From Apostichopus japonicus (Eukaryota; Echinodermata; Holothuroidea; Aspidochirotida; Stichopodidae), in the NCBI RefSeq assembly GCF_037975245.1, contig NC_092571.1, positions 19,302,917-19,366,916 on the forward strand: a stretch of DNA of 64,000 nucleotides, given 5' to 3'. Position numbers and translations under genes: made by a program. Each line of letters begins with the position of its first letter. Position 1 is the first letter of the stretch. This document shows, piece by piece, positions 34,451-48,053 of the stretch. Under the pieces are notes generated by a model. That model searched no databases, had not been told where the DNA came from, and was given only the letters and a program-made list of their open reading frames with translations.

Positions 34451-37400
34451 CCATTTTATGTCTTAGACTAGGTTAATGAATACTCATGTTTAGATTTCTG
34501 TAATGCTTTTCAATAATACACAAGACAAGACGGGTAGATTCATTTTGTTCAATTTTCAGGCAACTGTCAAAATTATTGGTTAAAGTCATCTAACTCGTTT
34601 GTCGCTTTGATTAGGATTGATGAAATTTTGAGAGAACCGGCAGATGCGTCTGACAGAGGCTAAGTTTAGAAAGGACAAATAATAATGTATTTTGACTTGG
34701 TATAGATAAACTGTGAAGTAAACCAGATTGCCTCTGATGAGAGGTATTTGTTCAGGAATATTCGCCAATCATACTTGGGTTCGTTCTCAGTAATTGGTGC
34801 GGGTTTTAAACCATTATGGGTCATAATCTATGACGAGGTTTTCTTCTCTTCCTGTCATAAATTTCAAAAGATATAAACTTCCGTCGCTCTGGCAAATGTA
34901 TTTTCTTTTCTTTTTGGATAAGTGGGATTAGGAAGTGAACCAGTTTAGGTGTCGTGGTTTATATTTAGTTATTATTTTCTAAGGAAGCTTCCTTTTTTAT
35001 CATTGATATTAGAAAAAAGATACTTAATCTAAACTTCATGTAAACTAAAACTGCCTTTTTTGCAAAGGTAACGTTAAATGTCATCAGTAGTATCCCCAAA
35101 AACGCTAGAAAGTCACAGTTATGATCACCCATGTTCAAACTTCAAAAAGGATTTTACTGTCAAAAAGAGCATTTGTCACTCTCTTAGACATTTATTACAT
35201 TGATGCTCCTCTGTCTGTGAATAATTACGAGAGTCACAACCTTCCGTTGAGTATTTAAAAAAGACGTTTTACCAACATTTTTGCATGTTAAATTTGAGGT
35301 CAATACTCCTGACCTTTAAACTTGTCGATATTTTAATAGGATTGTCAAAGTTTGGTTTATAAGTGACCATTATTCAAGCTTTAGCATTATTTCTGATTCT
35401 ATTGCAATTTAATTTTAGAGGCTTTTGAGAGGCTTGAAATACAACACTAATGGTAATGTACCCATTGTATCGGACAAAAGGTCAAAAGTCCCTTCGGTCA
35501 ACCGTGAAAGTTAACAGATGTGCCACAGGCAACTTTTGCGCAAATTCACATTTTCGTTTCAAAGAAAATAGAAAATTAATGAAGTGAATGGAACGACGAA
35601 CAATTTTTGAAATAAAATGGCAAGGACAGGTGAGATACAATAATTGAAAAAAAAAACCAGAAATGAAAGATAACATCACTTTAACATTATTCAATTTGAG
35701 AGACATTTCATGTGTGGCATAGCTCAAAAGCTGGCATATTTATTTTTCAATTTTTGGTATTCTTTTACACATTAAACTCTCTAAGGGTTTATTCTTATTC
35801 ATCTCATTTTCAATTAAACTCTGTCGATTTGATGAAACTGCTGGAAATGGACAATTACATGCAAACCTCGATGTTTTAACTCTAAATTTGTCTCAGAGTT
35901 TACACTTATTTGACCAACCAAATAAGTCTAAAAGAAATCCTTAAGAAAACTTTTTATAGTTTTGATAAATCGATAGAAACGGAGTTATCAACTCAAGAAA
36001 AAGAAAATATGATTTTGTATTTTACCTTTTTTTACCTTTTTACCTGAACGGCACTGCAAATATTTTGCTGATATTTTACTTTCAACTTAAAAGAGTAACA
36101 ACAAGTGTATTCATATCTGCCTTATGTTTTTCTTGATATTTAAAAGATACATCTGAAGAAAAGTTCTGAAATTCTAGTTGATGACATTTCCTGCTTCCTA
36201 CAAGAATTAAGAGAAAGAGGGATGGAAGATTTAGGGAGGAACCGGAGAAGAGAAACGTGTTTAATTTCATCCGATTGTTCAAGTACTTTCAAAACTATTC
36301 TTTCAAAGTTGTTGTTTATAGCCAATGTTAAAAGTCTACTACTAAACTTACTACTCCACAAATCAAACATTTTCACCTTTACAAAATGTTTCACCTGACA
36401 GAGAGAAGAACTGTTTAACCATAGCCTATGTGATAAATTTGAGAACATTTCAAACTATTCTTTTACCCCCTTTTTGGCCCTCGGTTTAAATAAAATTTAT
36501 CTTGGTCTGGAAACTGTTGGACTCGTTATTCGTCTTAACTTCGGACATGTGTAAGTTTTTTTTTTGTATTTCCTCACGATTTACAAGAAGCAGAAAATAG
36601 TAAAAGTGAAACTTGGGAGTTCTCTTTATAGAAGACGAAACCCATTTATTGATTATAGGGTATTGATCAATCAATCTCTAAACTTGACAGTTTCTATCAC
36701 GAGGTTCAGTTTGTCTACGCTCTATTATATACCTGATCAATCTATCAATACGTAATATCGGTTAATGTAAGTATTACTTCACACCGTTCATTATCTTTGG
36801 AAATAAAGAGAGAGGATGGAAGGAAAGATGGAGATATTCATATCGAATCACATGTTTGAAAATATCTAGCAACAGGCACTCTTTTTCTTTCATAATTAGA
36901 GTGCTGGGGATTGCGCCATCCTTCGTTGCGATTGTCAGCAACAATTGCGTGATCACATTCATATCTCGCAGCGGCCAAACGTCATTTTGAATTGTTTGAC
37001 TGTATTATAATGGAAAGTGGGGTGCGATCCCGGGTTACATGGTATCCGAGATGCTGCGGTTTGTGAGACTTCCCCCTCCCCCAACCCTAGCCAAGAAATG
37101 GATATGTAGCTATCGCCGTGCATCAACTAGGGCTTGATAAGTCAATTGTTAGAGCCGGTATAGCTTGTAATCCTAGGTCAGGACTTAGCATCCATAATTA
37201 ATATTACATACACAGATTAATACTGAATACACAAGTTAGCAAGGTGGATGATTTACCTTCTTTTAGTTTTTATTTTCAGCTAAGGTAATCCCATCAACTT
37301 TTCTTTTCATCTTAATAGTTATAAAACCCTTGTTCAAGATTTATTTAAAAAAAAATCCAACCAGAGGCAGGAGGTAACGCAAGTTAAAGTGTTAAATAAT

Positions 37401-39560
37401 GTTATGATCAGCTGATTATCTGTTGATTGTACTACAGATGTACTAATACAATAATTCAACATTAGTATAAATATCTTATATTCTAAATCCCATTTCTTAT
37501 GGTACCCTTCAAAAGATCTTCCTTGAAAAAGATCTTTCTTCAAAAGATCATTCCTTGAAACAATATGAAAAATAATAAAAATATAAAAAAGTTTTCTTGT
37601 TGCCCTTATTTCCCAATCTATTTATAAGTCGTTATATCGTCATCGAAACATACAATACCAGAGAATTGCTGCAGAATTTGAAACAATATTTTCCATTATT
37701 GAAATTGCTAAATGCTAAATTTTAAAGAAACCCTCAATGAACAAAAAGATTTTGATTCGAGAGTGGACAAAATGTCTTAAAATAAAATAAGGGTAAACAA
37801 TTTGTTTTTACGATTTTAATAACGTTTTTCTCAAATTCATCAGAATGACGTACAGATGATATAAATAAACTTTATATTAATAATAATATTACTAAGCAGG
37901 GATTTATATATAGCAAAATCAATTGACCCAAATTCGTATATAAATAATAAATATATCTTAACCATAACGCTGGCGCTACGTTGCCTATATCTTTTCAATA
38001 TTGACTATACACTACTTTAAACAGTAAAACGTATATAGTACATCAGCAAATGCCAATACGGCGTGTCGTGTTTCTTTTTCCTCAATTCAAGGCCAAAGAG
38101 ATGAAATGATTGTCCGTCATTCAGAAATCGTTTTCGGTTACCATTCTCAGCAGCTGAAAAAGATCATTTTTAAGAGAAAAATTCCATTTTAGAAATTCAC
38201 TTATGTTTGTCTGAAGGAAAGACGCCTCTGGCATTACGTCATAAACATAAAATGAGGATTGATTAAATCAAAAATTTCTGATTTATTCTTTTTCGGCATT
38301 ACATATTTTTTCTCATCTTACGTTTCTAATTTCAAGGATGGCTGATGTTGGTTACATGCGAAAGTCCTGTTAAATATATAAGTTTTCACGTTGAAGTTGT
38401 TCCAATACAGAAATCTTCCGTTTGAGAACGGATTAATAATCGTTTAAATTTGATTTAGTATATATGTAGAACAAGAATAACATTAAACACATTCTGAACT
38501 TAATGTTTTGCGGAATTACGACGTTAACCAAAGATATAACGATGCAGTAAATTGAATTCTTCGAATACAACATTGAATAAAGATGAAATCAATAATAAAG
38601 CAAAAACAACAGTTAGAAATGTTTTACAAACGAATAATCATATGATCAGTGTTAGCAGAATGAATGTAAGTGTCAAGACATTCAAAAGTTCACAGTATTG
38701 GTTATGTCAAACTCCTGACACGGAGTTTGGACCCCGGATTAAATCCGAAGGGGAAATACAGAGAGGATGAGTAAAAACAGACATCTTTCTTTCTGTTATA
38801 TAGTTGGGTTTCCCCCTATATTTCACATTTTAGACGAAACACGAGTAAAAGGTTTGTGTAATGTTTGGTGTGCAGTGAGTTACATGTTTGATAGCTTTCG
38901 GTTAGGCTGCGTCAGACGCGTCCTTGCGTCTCCGAGTAATCATTTGAAAGTGAACATATTTATCCCTTATTTTGAAACTTAGACAAGACACGAATTTGTT
39001 AAATTATCGACTTTTAATTAACGCAATCTTTTTCAAGGGGAAACATTTTGAGGAAAACACCCACGGTGGTTATATGATTGGTTTCAACATATCTCTCCCC
39101 TCCCCGCCCCACACCATCCATTTAGACAGCTAGGATAGAATAGGACCACAGAATTTGAGGTCAAGCATGATTGAAAACAATTAAATTAAACCAAACATTA
39201 TGCATTGAACAGTATTCAAGTAACCGGAAGCAATTGTTTCGTTTGGATAAAACTTAACATTTCCACTTGATTTCCATTTGTTTACCATATGTTATAAAAA
39301 CAATCAAAAAAGTAAACAAACACATAATCAAATATAAAAATAGAACAAGGAAGAGAGAACATACTTCTTCTAGTAATGTTATATGATGACAGTTTTCCAA
39401 TTTAACCAAAAATCGCTTCACCCTCTGCAAAGTTCAAAATGATAAGCAATTTGCTTTGTTCTCAAGTTTTTCTGATTGTGTTTTTTGATACTTTTCTTAT
39501 GATATCTTGTCCATTGTATGGTAGGATTGATACTCATACGAAATGTCAAATCTAAAGAAA
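34451..39560. other. Gene-poor AT-rich stretch
   Basis: No exon, RNA gene or recognisable mobile element found on either strand. A cag acceptor at 34559 is followed by a 32-codon open frame (to a stop at about 34661) in phase with the signal-peptide exon; this may be chance. Local repeat of aaaagatcttcctt/aaaagatcattcctt near 37510-37560. Confidence 0.45.
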
Positions 39561-39564
39561 GGTA

Positions 39565-39732
39565 AACTCGTTTACCAAATTACATGTTCCTAGTTTCTGG
39601 ACTCTGAACTCGTTTGTCGAATTACATGGCCCTAGTTTCTGGACTCTGAACTCGTTTGTCAAATTACATGGTCCTAGTTTCTGGACTCTGAACTCGTTTG
39701 TAAAATTACATGGTCCTAGTTTCTGGACTCTG
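39565..39732 (+). repeat. 42-bp tandem repeat, exactly 4 copies
   Basis: Copies at 39565, 39607, 39649 and 39691, each ending ctagtttctggactctg. Only a few substitutions separate the copies, so it is young. Confidence 0.97.
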
Positions 39733-42700
39733 CATCGATCAGGAACGGCATACTTTTAAATATATATTTTATCCATTCTTCGTACAAGATGAAAGGTCTT
39801 AAACCTTTCAAAAGGACAAAAGAGCATACAGAAATTGACCCTACTTCAGAATATGTATTTTAACTTGACAATTGGACGTATTTAACGTAGATCGATCTAT
39901 CTTTAGTTTCAATATCATTTTAGTTGTGACAAAGTTATTGACTGATATGGTAATTCTTACCGACGGTGAAGCTATTACCGTCTTTTTAGTTACAAAAATA
40001 GTTTTCCTGAAGTTGTTTCGGGATATAAAATCAATTCCATCTATAAAATTAAAATAAAATAAATTTTGACATAGACTGGGTTTACGGTGTCTTTACTATT
40101 TATAAAACACCCCTCTGCAGATCCTCCCTCCTCCCCCTCCCCCAATGGTACCGTAATAACTAATTCAAGTACCAAATAGAGGATTAAAACAATGTGTTCC
40201 ACTGTATCATTTCAAAGATATATATATATATGTATTTTTGTATATGAAATAATATAGCATTTGGGGTTTATGCCTATATCCATGCCTATTTTCTTTAACT
40301 ACTTTTATTGTGAATATTTGTCGTTCATTGTATTCTTACAAACAAAGAGAAAACGGGCATGCTTGTAAGTCATGAAATCAGTGACTGCGATTCAACGGGT
40401 TATACAGGGTCCCTGGTCCTCGGAGGTATAAAGGAGGAGGAGACGGGGGGGGGGGGGGTGGGTGGTGGTGGTAATGAACGGAACTAGGGTCTATGTAGAC
40501 GACATATCACGGACATAGGAACAAGGTATAGCTCTCTGATGAAACACTGTATGGACATAGAGTTGATACATTACTCGACATCACGTGATAATTTTATCGG
40601 CCTTTGTCTTTCATCGTCGTGGAATTATCAGCTCGTTTTGTTTCTCAGGTGACATCGGTAACGTTTGCGATTATCGTTACAGATCACTCACAAATATACA
40701 GTTGTACCTTTATAGCTTCTTCATGAAATCATCGTAAAGAAGAGATGTATAATATCCATATACGATGAATGCTTTGGTACCCCAAAGAGTGCTTTATATG
40801 GGAGGTGTGACACTATCAGCAAAAGGATTGTATTACTCGAATCGTATAGAATAAAAACTCTATTTCAAGTTTAATTGCTGTCAATTAGTTTGATTGAAGA
40901 GTTTGGTCGTGTATATCAAGTCAAATAAGCAAGTAAACACTGGCAAAATAAACCTATCAATAGTTAGTACGCGTGACGCAGAACTGTTGAAGGATACCAT
41001 GTGCGCATGCGTGACCTAAAATGAAGTCGTTACCTGAGGCATAGGTATGGGAGTGAATAACTTTTAATGATTAAGGTAATGTAGCAGTCGATACATGAAA
41101 ATACAATTCATAGTAAACCACTCATCAAAATTAGACTGTACGAAAAAAACTTTTCCGTTGTTACACGGTTAGGTGTAAATGTAAAGGTGTCGTATGTGTG
41201 CGTGTGCGTGTGTGTATCTGTATGTTTGTATTATATCAGACTCGAATCTCGACAAGGACATGTGCAGTAGAAAATCAGGGTATTTAAATTTGACTGGTTG
41301 ATGCATCTACTTTGGTTTGTATACCTCAAAATTCTTCCTCCTTTTATCCATGTTGGAGCGTGAAATCATTGAACGATTCTCCGCGCATTGTTATACATTT
41401 CAATCATTAATTTATGACATAAAGATATACCATTTCGGACTAAAAATTACTCAAAATGAGATTGAAATTGACCCCAAAATGACCTTCGTTTATAGTAAGT
41501 TGTCAACCATCCTATTCGATTTTAACATTTCAATGTCCAGACTTAGCAAAAGCCAGATTTAGAAATTTCGAGAATATTTCAATAATTTCACTATACATAT
41601 AAAACATAAAAGCTATATGCAAGAATTCAATTTCCAGACACTCAAACATTCTAACTTACATTCTACCGTATAACCTATCTCACATATTATTGCACATTAT
41701 AAAGAAAATGAAGGCTAAAGAAGCGATCAACCGTATCAGAAGCCTGAATTCCAATTCTTGCTTTAAGCAAACCGTGCTAAATAATTTACAGGCTGGTATG
41801 AGATTGCCTTGGAGTTCAGGACATAATGATTTAGGTTTGAAACCCGTCATTGGAGTTTGTCTATTATTACCCCGGGTAATTTCAAGCGTGCTGGTTTATT
41901 TCTGTGGATTGCGTATGTCACGAATTCTGTGTCTCCATGAAAGAAATTAAAAAACAGAAGAACCGAGAGAAAAGGAAGAAGAAGGTAAAAGGGAAACACA
42001 TATTTTGTTCTTACTGACTTCAGCACCGCTGTCAATACAGAGATCAATGAACTGTGTGTTTTATCTCACGTTTCTATCTTCGCTCTCTTAGCGAACAATT
42101 TGCCCTATACGTATCAGAGGCTAAATTGTCAAGTCAAACCTGCAAGGGAGAAGATTCCATATGTTTGCGCTTACTGAAAATAAAACTGGTTTTCCGGGCT
42201 AGTCTAGCAATCAAGTATCGGTTGACCTTCTTTCTCATGGAATGATATAAAAGACAATAATTTGAATAAGGACATGTTGAAAAGATGTTTCCATGTGCCT
42301 CGTTTACTTAATGGCGGATAAAAAAATAGTTACCGATTAAAGGAACGCCGTTTAGCAAATATGAATCAAGCTAATTCCTACCGATGCCTAATTTTCATAT
42401 TTCTGACAACCAACAACCATTGCTTCGTTGTTATTAAGTTGATATCATCTTGTCAAGTATATGTTTGTAGAAATGAAAACAAAAGATGATTCACAAATTA
42501 ACAAAGAATCTTTATTAAAATAATTAATGCTATTTCAAACCATGTCTTGTGTTTGCAAAGGTTATTGTCCTCTGCACTCAATACACGCGCACAGGATAAT
42601 AATAGTTGTTACTAACATGTGATAAGATATAGACTAACCCTACCACACACTTCATACCACGCACGAGTAGACCTAGCCTAAGCTTGCATATCACTTCAAA

Positions 42701-44400
42701 CAGGTATCTTCAGAATTTTAATTTTGTTCTTTCAAGTACCATATCAAACAACTGCGCACATTGCACAGGTCTGTATCCATTTGCACTACTCTCATGAGTA
42801 GCGTGCAATGTCGAACGTTGCTGATTTGATCGAAGTATCTTAACCGTGAATTGTGTATTAATCGTTGCAAAGTTGTTACTTCTCTTCCAATTAGACAGGC
42901 AGAAATTAGCGACTAAACTTATATTCTTGCTCTAACCAGACAAACCCTTGTCCTTGCTCTTCGCTCGATGTGACCTTTTTATACAAAGAGCCAACCCCCC
43001 GGAATTCTGGTGAGATTAATGCGTTTTCACGGTATCCCCTGGTAACGATCAATCTCTGTTAATTGCCTGTGCAATAACATCTTATATTTTTATGAAGTAT
43101 GTCTCTTGCCTCTAAGATTGCCAAAATATAGGTTGTGATGTGTTATCCTCGTCCCCATTTTTACGATTATTAATTTGTTCTGCAGAGTGCGAAATAATTA
43201 AAAGTTGTTTTCTTACAATTCCATAAATGAATTGTTCACCCTACCCTGTCTACACTAATAAAAATTGTAAAGAAAATTGCAATTTTAATACGATTCATTA
43301 GAAACAACAATCATTATACATTATGCGGGAGATCAGAAGAACTATTCATCTTTTCTGGCGTTATTTCAAATATTTCTAGCTGAAAGCATAGATTTATGTA
43401 TACTTATATGAGGAATACTGTCGTATTCAACAATGACAATTACATTACTGATGAAAGGAACAATAACCGGAACTAAGAGGTATTGTTAATTGCGAAAATT
43501 AAAACAATAGATATGAGGATATGTGAGACAATAGACATTACAAGAACAACACACTAACTGTTTAATACATGAACATCGCGGTGTCAGAATTGGCAGATGT
43601 CGATGTCGGTTGAGAATTTAAACTAGTTTAGTAAGGACTGAAATTTGTCAGTTAAAAAGGTTTCCTTTGAGGTCAAATGAGTAGGATTCAATGTGTAGGT
43701 TTTATCAATGGTTTGTTTCAGTTCGCTGATTAACACATGATTGTACACAATGTCTTGACCTCATGCAACATTCCAGTGGCAAATCATGAGTATCAGGGTT
43801 TGAAAGCGGAAACCTACATTCAACGGATAGTTAACTTCATTTAGCGAAATTTAACTTCAAACGGATAGCAAACAGTAACAAATATACCACTAATCAGATT
43901 TGAATCTTGGAGTGAAACAGAGTAACGCTTTTTGAGAAAACGTGTTTTACAAAGACAGTAGAATTGAGAGAGAATTAAATACAACCCATAAAACTCAAAT
44001 ACGACTATACTTGTTTTCCGGTCTGGTAACATTTCTTTCAGAAATTTTTGAGCGTGACAAATCACAGTACTCTCCAATTAAAGTGTGTCACATATAGGAC
44101 AAAATGTCCGCAATTGTTTATGTTATTCCTAGAATTATTTCCTAATTTTTTTTTATCTCTTTGGACTAAATAAGTAGAGACGTTGAGAAGCAGACTTTAA
44201 AAAGCAATTCCTTTTCGTTGAAACAGAAATCAAGAATGACGGAAACAGAGCAAGGAGTGACGTTATCAGTTCAACAATATGTCAAAGTTAATTGATATAT
44301 TGTCTTGGCAACTGATGAAGTGTTTACGATAACTTTTTTGTGTCTTTTTTCTTAGATAACATTTTCATATAACTAAATATATAGTACAAGTAAGTATTAA
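39733..44400. other. Gene-poor AT-rich stretch
   Basis: Contains a short TA tract (40216-40232), a poly-G/GGT tract (40446-40472) and a TGTG stretch (41195-41216). No exon with support. Confidence 0.45.
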
Positions 44401-44404
44401 TTCT

Positions 44405-45195
44405 CACAGGGTAAGTATACCCTCAAAGAGTGAACTATACACCGAAAGAGTGAATGACACTCTCAAAAAAGGATCGATACTTGCCAAGAGAGAATTACAC
44501 TCTCAAAGAGTGAACTATACTTTTAAATAGAGAATTATACTCTCAAAAAGTAAATTAAACTCTCAAAGAGTGAAGTATACTTTTAAATAAAGCATTATAC
44601 TCTCAAAAAATGTAATACTCTCTCAAATAGTGAACTATACTATCAAAGAGTAAACTATACTTTTAAAGAGAGAATTATATTATAAAAAAAAGTGGATTAT
44701 ACTCTCAAAGAGTGATTTACACTTTCAAAAAGTATACTATATATTATCAAAGAGTGAACTATACTTTAAAAGAGAGAATTAAACTCTCAAAGTGTGAATT
44801 ATATATTTAAGGAGTGAATTACACTTTCAAAAAGGGAACTATACTTTTAAAGAGAGAATAAAACTCTCAAAGAATGAAATATACTTTGAAAGAGTGAATT
44901 ACACTGTCAAAGAGTGAACTATACTCTCAGAGAGTGAATTACACTTTTAAAAAGTAAACTATACTATCAAGGAATATACTATACTTTAAAAGAGAGAATT
45001 AAACTCTCAAAGTGTGAATTATATTTTTAAAGAGTGAATTACACTCTCAAAAGGGGAACTATATTTTTTAAAGATAGAGTAAAACTCTCAAAGAATGAAA
45101 TATACTTTGAAAGAGTGAATTACACTCTTAAAGAGTGAACTATACTTTCAAAGAGTGAACTATACTCGAGTGAAATATACTCTTTAAGAGTGTAA
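44405..45195. repeat. 20-bp palindromic satellite, about 39 diverged copies
   Basis: The unit is approximately tcaaagagtgaactatactc, with gaattacac or gaattatac variants. Where units meet they form ACTCT-CAA-AGAGT, an inverted repeat. The register of 20 bp holds over many consecutive units, while individual copies are well diverged, so the array is old. Confidence 0.93.
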
Positions 45196-47650
45196 TAAAC
45201 AGTTTTCTAAGAAAGGTACTACTCTGTCAAGGTTTATCAGTTGCCATATCACACAAACTCGTAAAGATTGCATTTACTTACAATAAACCGAAAAATATAT
45301 CATAAGTAAAAACTTGGTTCTCTGTTGAAGCGCCTTGAACGTATCGTACCTATTATTAATGTGTCACAAGTCGATATTGTGAATTACATGGCGCGCCTTT
45401 AGCAATGTTAAATGATGATTGACTTTGGAAGTCAATGTACGAAAACGAAAGAAAGTGTAACTCCGGCAATTCTATTAAACTAGAAAATTGTAATAATAAA
45501 CGCAAGACAAAGTAGCGGTTTCAATTCATTTGAAGACAACGTAAGTTAACAGAAGACAATGAAAGACGACTGAAGGTAACCAAAGACAGTGTAAATAACA
45601 GAAATCTCAATAGCTGACACTGTCTAACAACACAATACAAAAAGAACACTTTAAATAACAATGGAAGATGATATATAAGACAATGGAATACAATGCCAAA
45701 GATGGCAAGATCTCGAGCTATTACTGTTTCGCTTCCATTATTACTCACTTCTCGCCCTGGCAGTATCATTTATTAAACATATAGCTGCTCATAACAGTCA
45801 CCAATTAAAATGCACCCAATCCCTCAAAGAAATAATAATAATTAGTGACTAACTTTAATGACAGTTTGATCTAAACGAGTGCATTGAGATATGGACAAAC
45901 CATTGAATAATATTTATGTTCAAGTACAACATACTGATAAATAGGCTATATAGCTTTGAGTGTACCTCACAATTTCATGCCATGTGATGATGTCGTTCCT
46001 GTATCTTGTGAGAGCTACAGGAAATCGAGAACAGTTATTTCCAGCCCCCTGTAAAGGTATTTGATATACACGGCAATCGGCAGGAGACTCGAAAAGGGAA
46101 AATAGTCCCTGAAAAAATAAAAAGTTTGAAGTTGACCTGTAGGGTGTGCTTTTATCGTAATTGAAAGGGGAAAAATACATCTGTAGAACTAGAGCGTCCT
46201 TATGATATTTACAGTTAAATGTCCTCAAGATTCTTGGGTTGTTGTCTCTGAGATGCCGCTTTCTACCTCTTTCTCTTAAAATGAAAATAATTATGTTTGG
46301 CGGATGACGCAGAGCTGAAATTGTTCAATTGAATCCAAGTATTGCTTGCACGGAGAAATACTGTAAAACGTTTTCACCAAGTTAATTCCCATAGCGAAGA
46401 TCAACTATGAAAAATAAAAGCTAGAATGTATTTACTTTGCTTTCCAATGCTTTTCTTGATTTATTCTAAAGTGTCAAAAGATTTGACGTATGAAACTATT
46501 TCTATTTTCATAATAGGCCACCTTATTGTAGGTTTTATATCTTTGATTCGAAATACCTTGTACCTTGCGGGTCCCCTTCTGACGGGCGATCAAGAACAGT
46601 GATAATACTATGGAAAATTAATCTACGTGTATTGAACGAAGCTGAACAAACTTTTGGCAGAAAGAGGGATTGAGGTAATATTTTAAAGTTGACCAGAAGC
46701 ATATATATGGAACGTTTCTGTTACAATTCCGTATATCTTACTGTATTATTGGTCGATGATAACAACTGCAATTCTCATATGAATAGAATATTCCCATTGC
46801 TTTTAAGTTTATCTTTTTGGTCATCAATGAAATGAAAAAGTACGAAAAGATTTCGCTTTGATATTTTCATAAAAAAAAAACACGTTTCTTATCTATGGTA
46901 AAATAATGCTTGGAGAAGTAATGAGCGACCTTTCGCTACTCGAGTATTGTTTAAATTTTGGGGCTAAAGAGGCTATAACGTGTTGATAAGCATCAGGTAA
47001 CTGTTGAATCAAAGATATATAAAAGTTTTTAAAGGTCTGGATATGTGGGTCAGTAGCCCACATGTAGCCCACGTGTATAGAAACAAAGGCAGGTGGGAAG
47101 GGAGGTAGGGGAGAACTGTTATGCAAATGAAACATGATGAATCTTGCATATATGACATGCATGAAAAATGTATCGTCGTTAAAAGCATATAAGGATGGTA
47201 AAATCCTCATCGCTAATGAACTATTTAGTGGTGTTAATTATGATAGGAACTATTAACGTTATAGAGATTACTGCTGTAAATGACCAAAACTAACGAGGTG
47301 AGTTTGTAATTACATTGTTCTACCCACTGACATGTAAGAGGTAATTGTCAGTCAGTCTTGTGCATTTATACTGTTATGCATATCACTTAGTAAATTCAAG
47401 AAGAATCAAGTAAATGCATTCCTTTCGTATTGCTTCCCTGTTGTTAAGTTATTCTAGTTCCTTTTCGGTTGCGACAGCAGCTGGAAGCTCACTGAATTAC
47501 CCGAAAGGCAAATTCGGGCGTGATCATTGCGTTGAGGTTTTCATATTAACCTTCATACTTTTCATATTTACCCTTGTCAAATAGGTTTCATATTTCGTCT
47601 CAAGACGGTATACAGTCTCTAAGAACGTGTTGGTCTTACACTTGTTAGGG
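45196..47650. other. No gene seen
   Basis: AT-rich non-coding DNA. Minus-strand open frames of 102 codons (46228-45920) and 105 codons (47210-46893) have no recognised motif and are of chance size. Confidence 0.45.
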
Positions 47651-47664
47651 ATACAGGCGTTGCT

Positions 47665-48045
47665 CAGTGGCGGAGCGTCCATACAGTCAGGGGGGCGGAT
47701 GCCCCCCTGACGGAGTCAAATAGACTGCTGGCGCCCTTTTCAGCCCTTTACCACATTTAACTTATACGCAATTATTGACTTTTTTATTGCGCTCTCATCT
47801 ACCTATTGACATTTGTCACATTTTGTTGGTGTAATTTGGCGATGAAACCTATTTATTCTTCGTTTATCTGCAAATTAGCCAGGCCCGGAAAGGTCATTTC
47901 GGGCAATCTAGGGAGTATCTTTACTCAAAAAATTTCTGTACGCTATACGCGCCAACCTGGGGTGGCGCTCCGCTTAGATAGTGTCGAAAGCGCCCCTGCA
48001 GACCATTCTCGCCCCTCCTGACCAATACCCCTAGCTCCGCCACTG
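47665..48045. mobile_element. hAT-like MITE, 381 bp, with terminal inverted repeats and target duplication
   Basis: The ends are perfect 12-bp inverted repeats (CAGTGGCGGAGC at 47665-47676; GCTCCGCCACTG at 48034-48045). Imperfect similarity continues inward around GTCAGG-GGGGCG. It is flanked by an 8-bp duplication with one mismatch: gcgttgct (47657-47664) and gcgttgtt (48046-48053). An 8-bp duplication and CAGTGGCGGAGC-like ends are typical of hAT elements. A perfect 11-bp-stem hairpin (47686-47711, loop GGAT) lies just inside the left end. There is no transposase, so it must have been moved in trans. Confidence 0.88.
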
Positions 48046-48053
48046 GCGTTGTT

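Noticed and set aside
44405-45195. CRISPR-like array
   Set aside because: Units are contiguous 20-bp repeats without unique spacers, in a eukaryotic genome.
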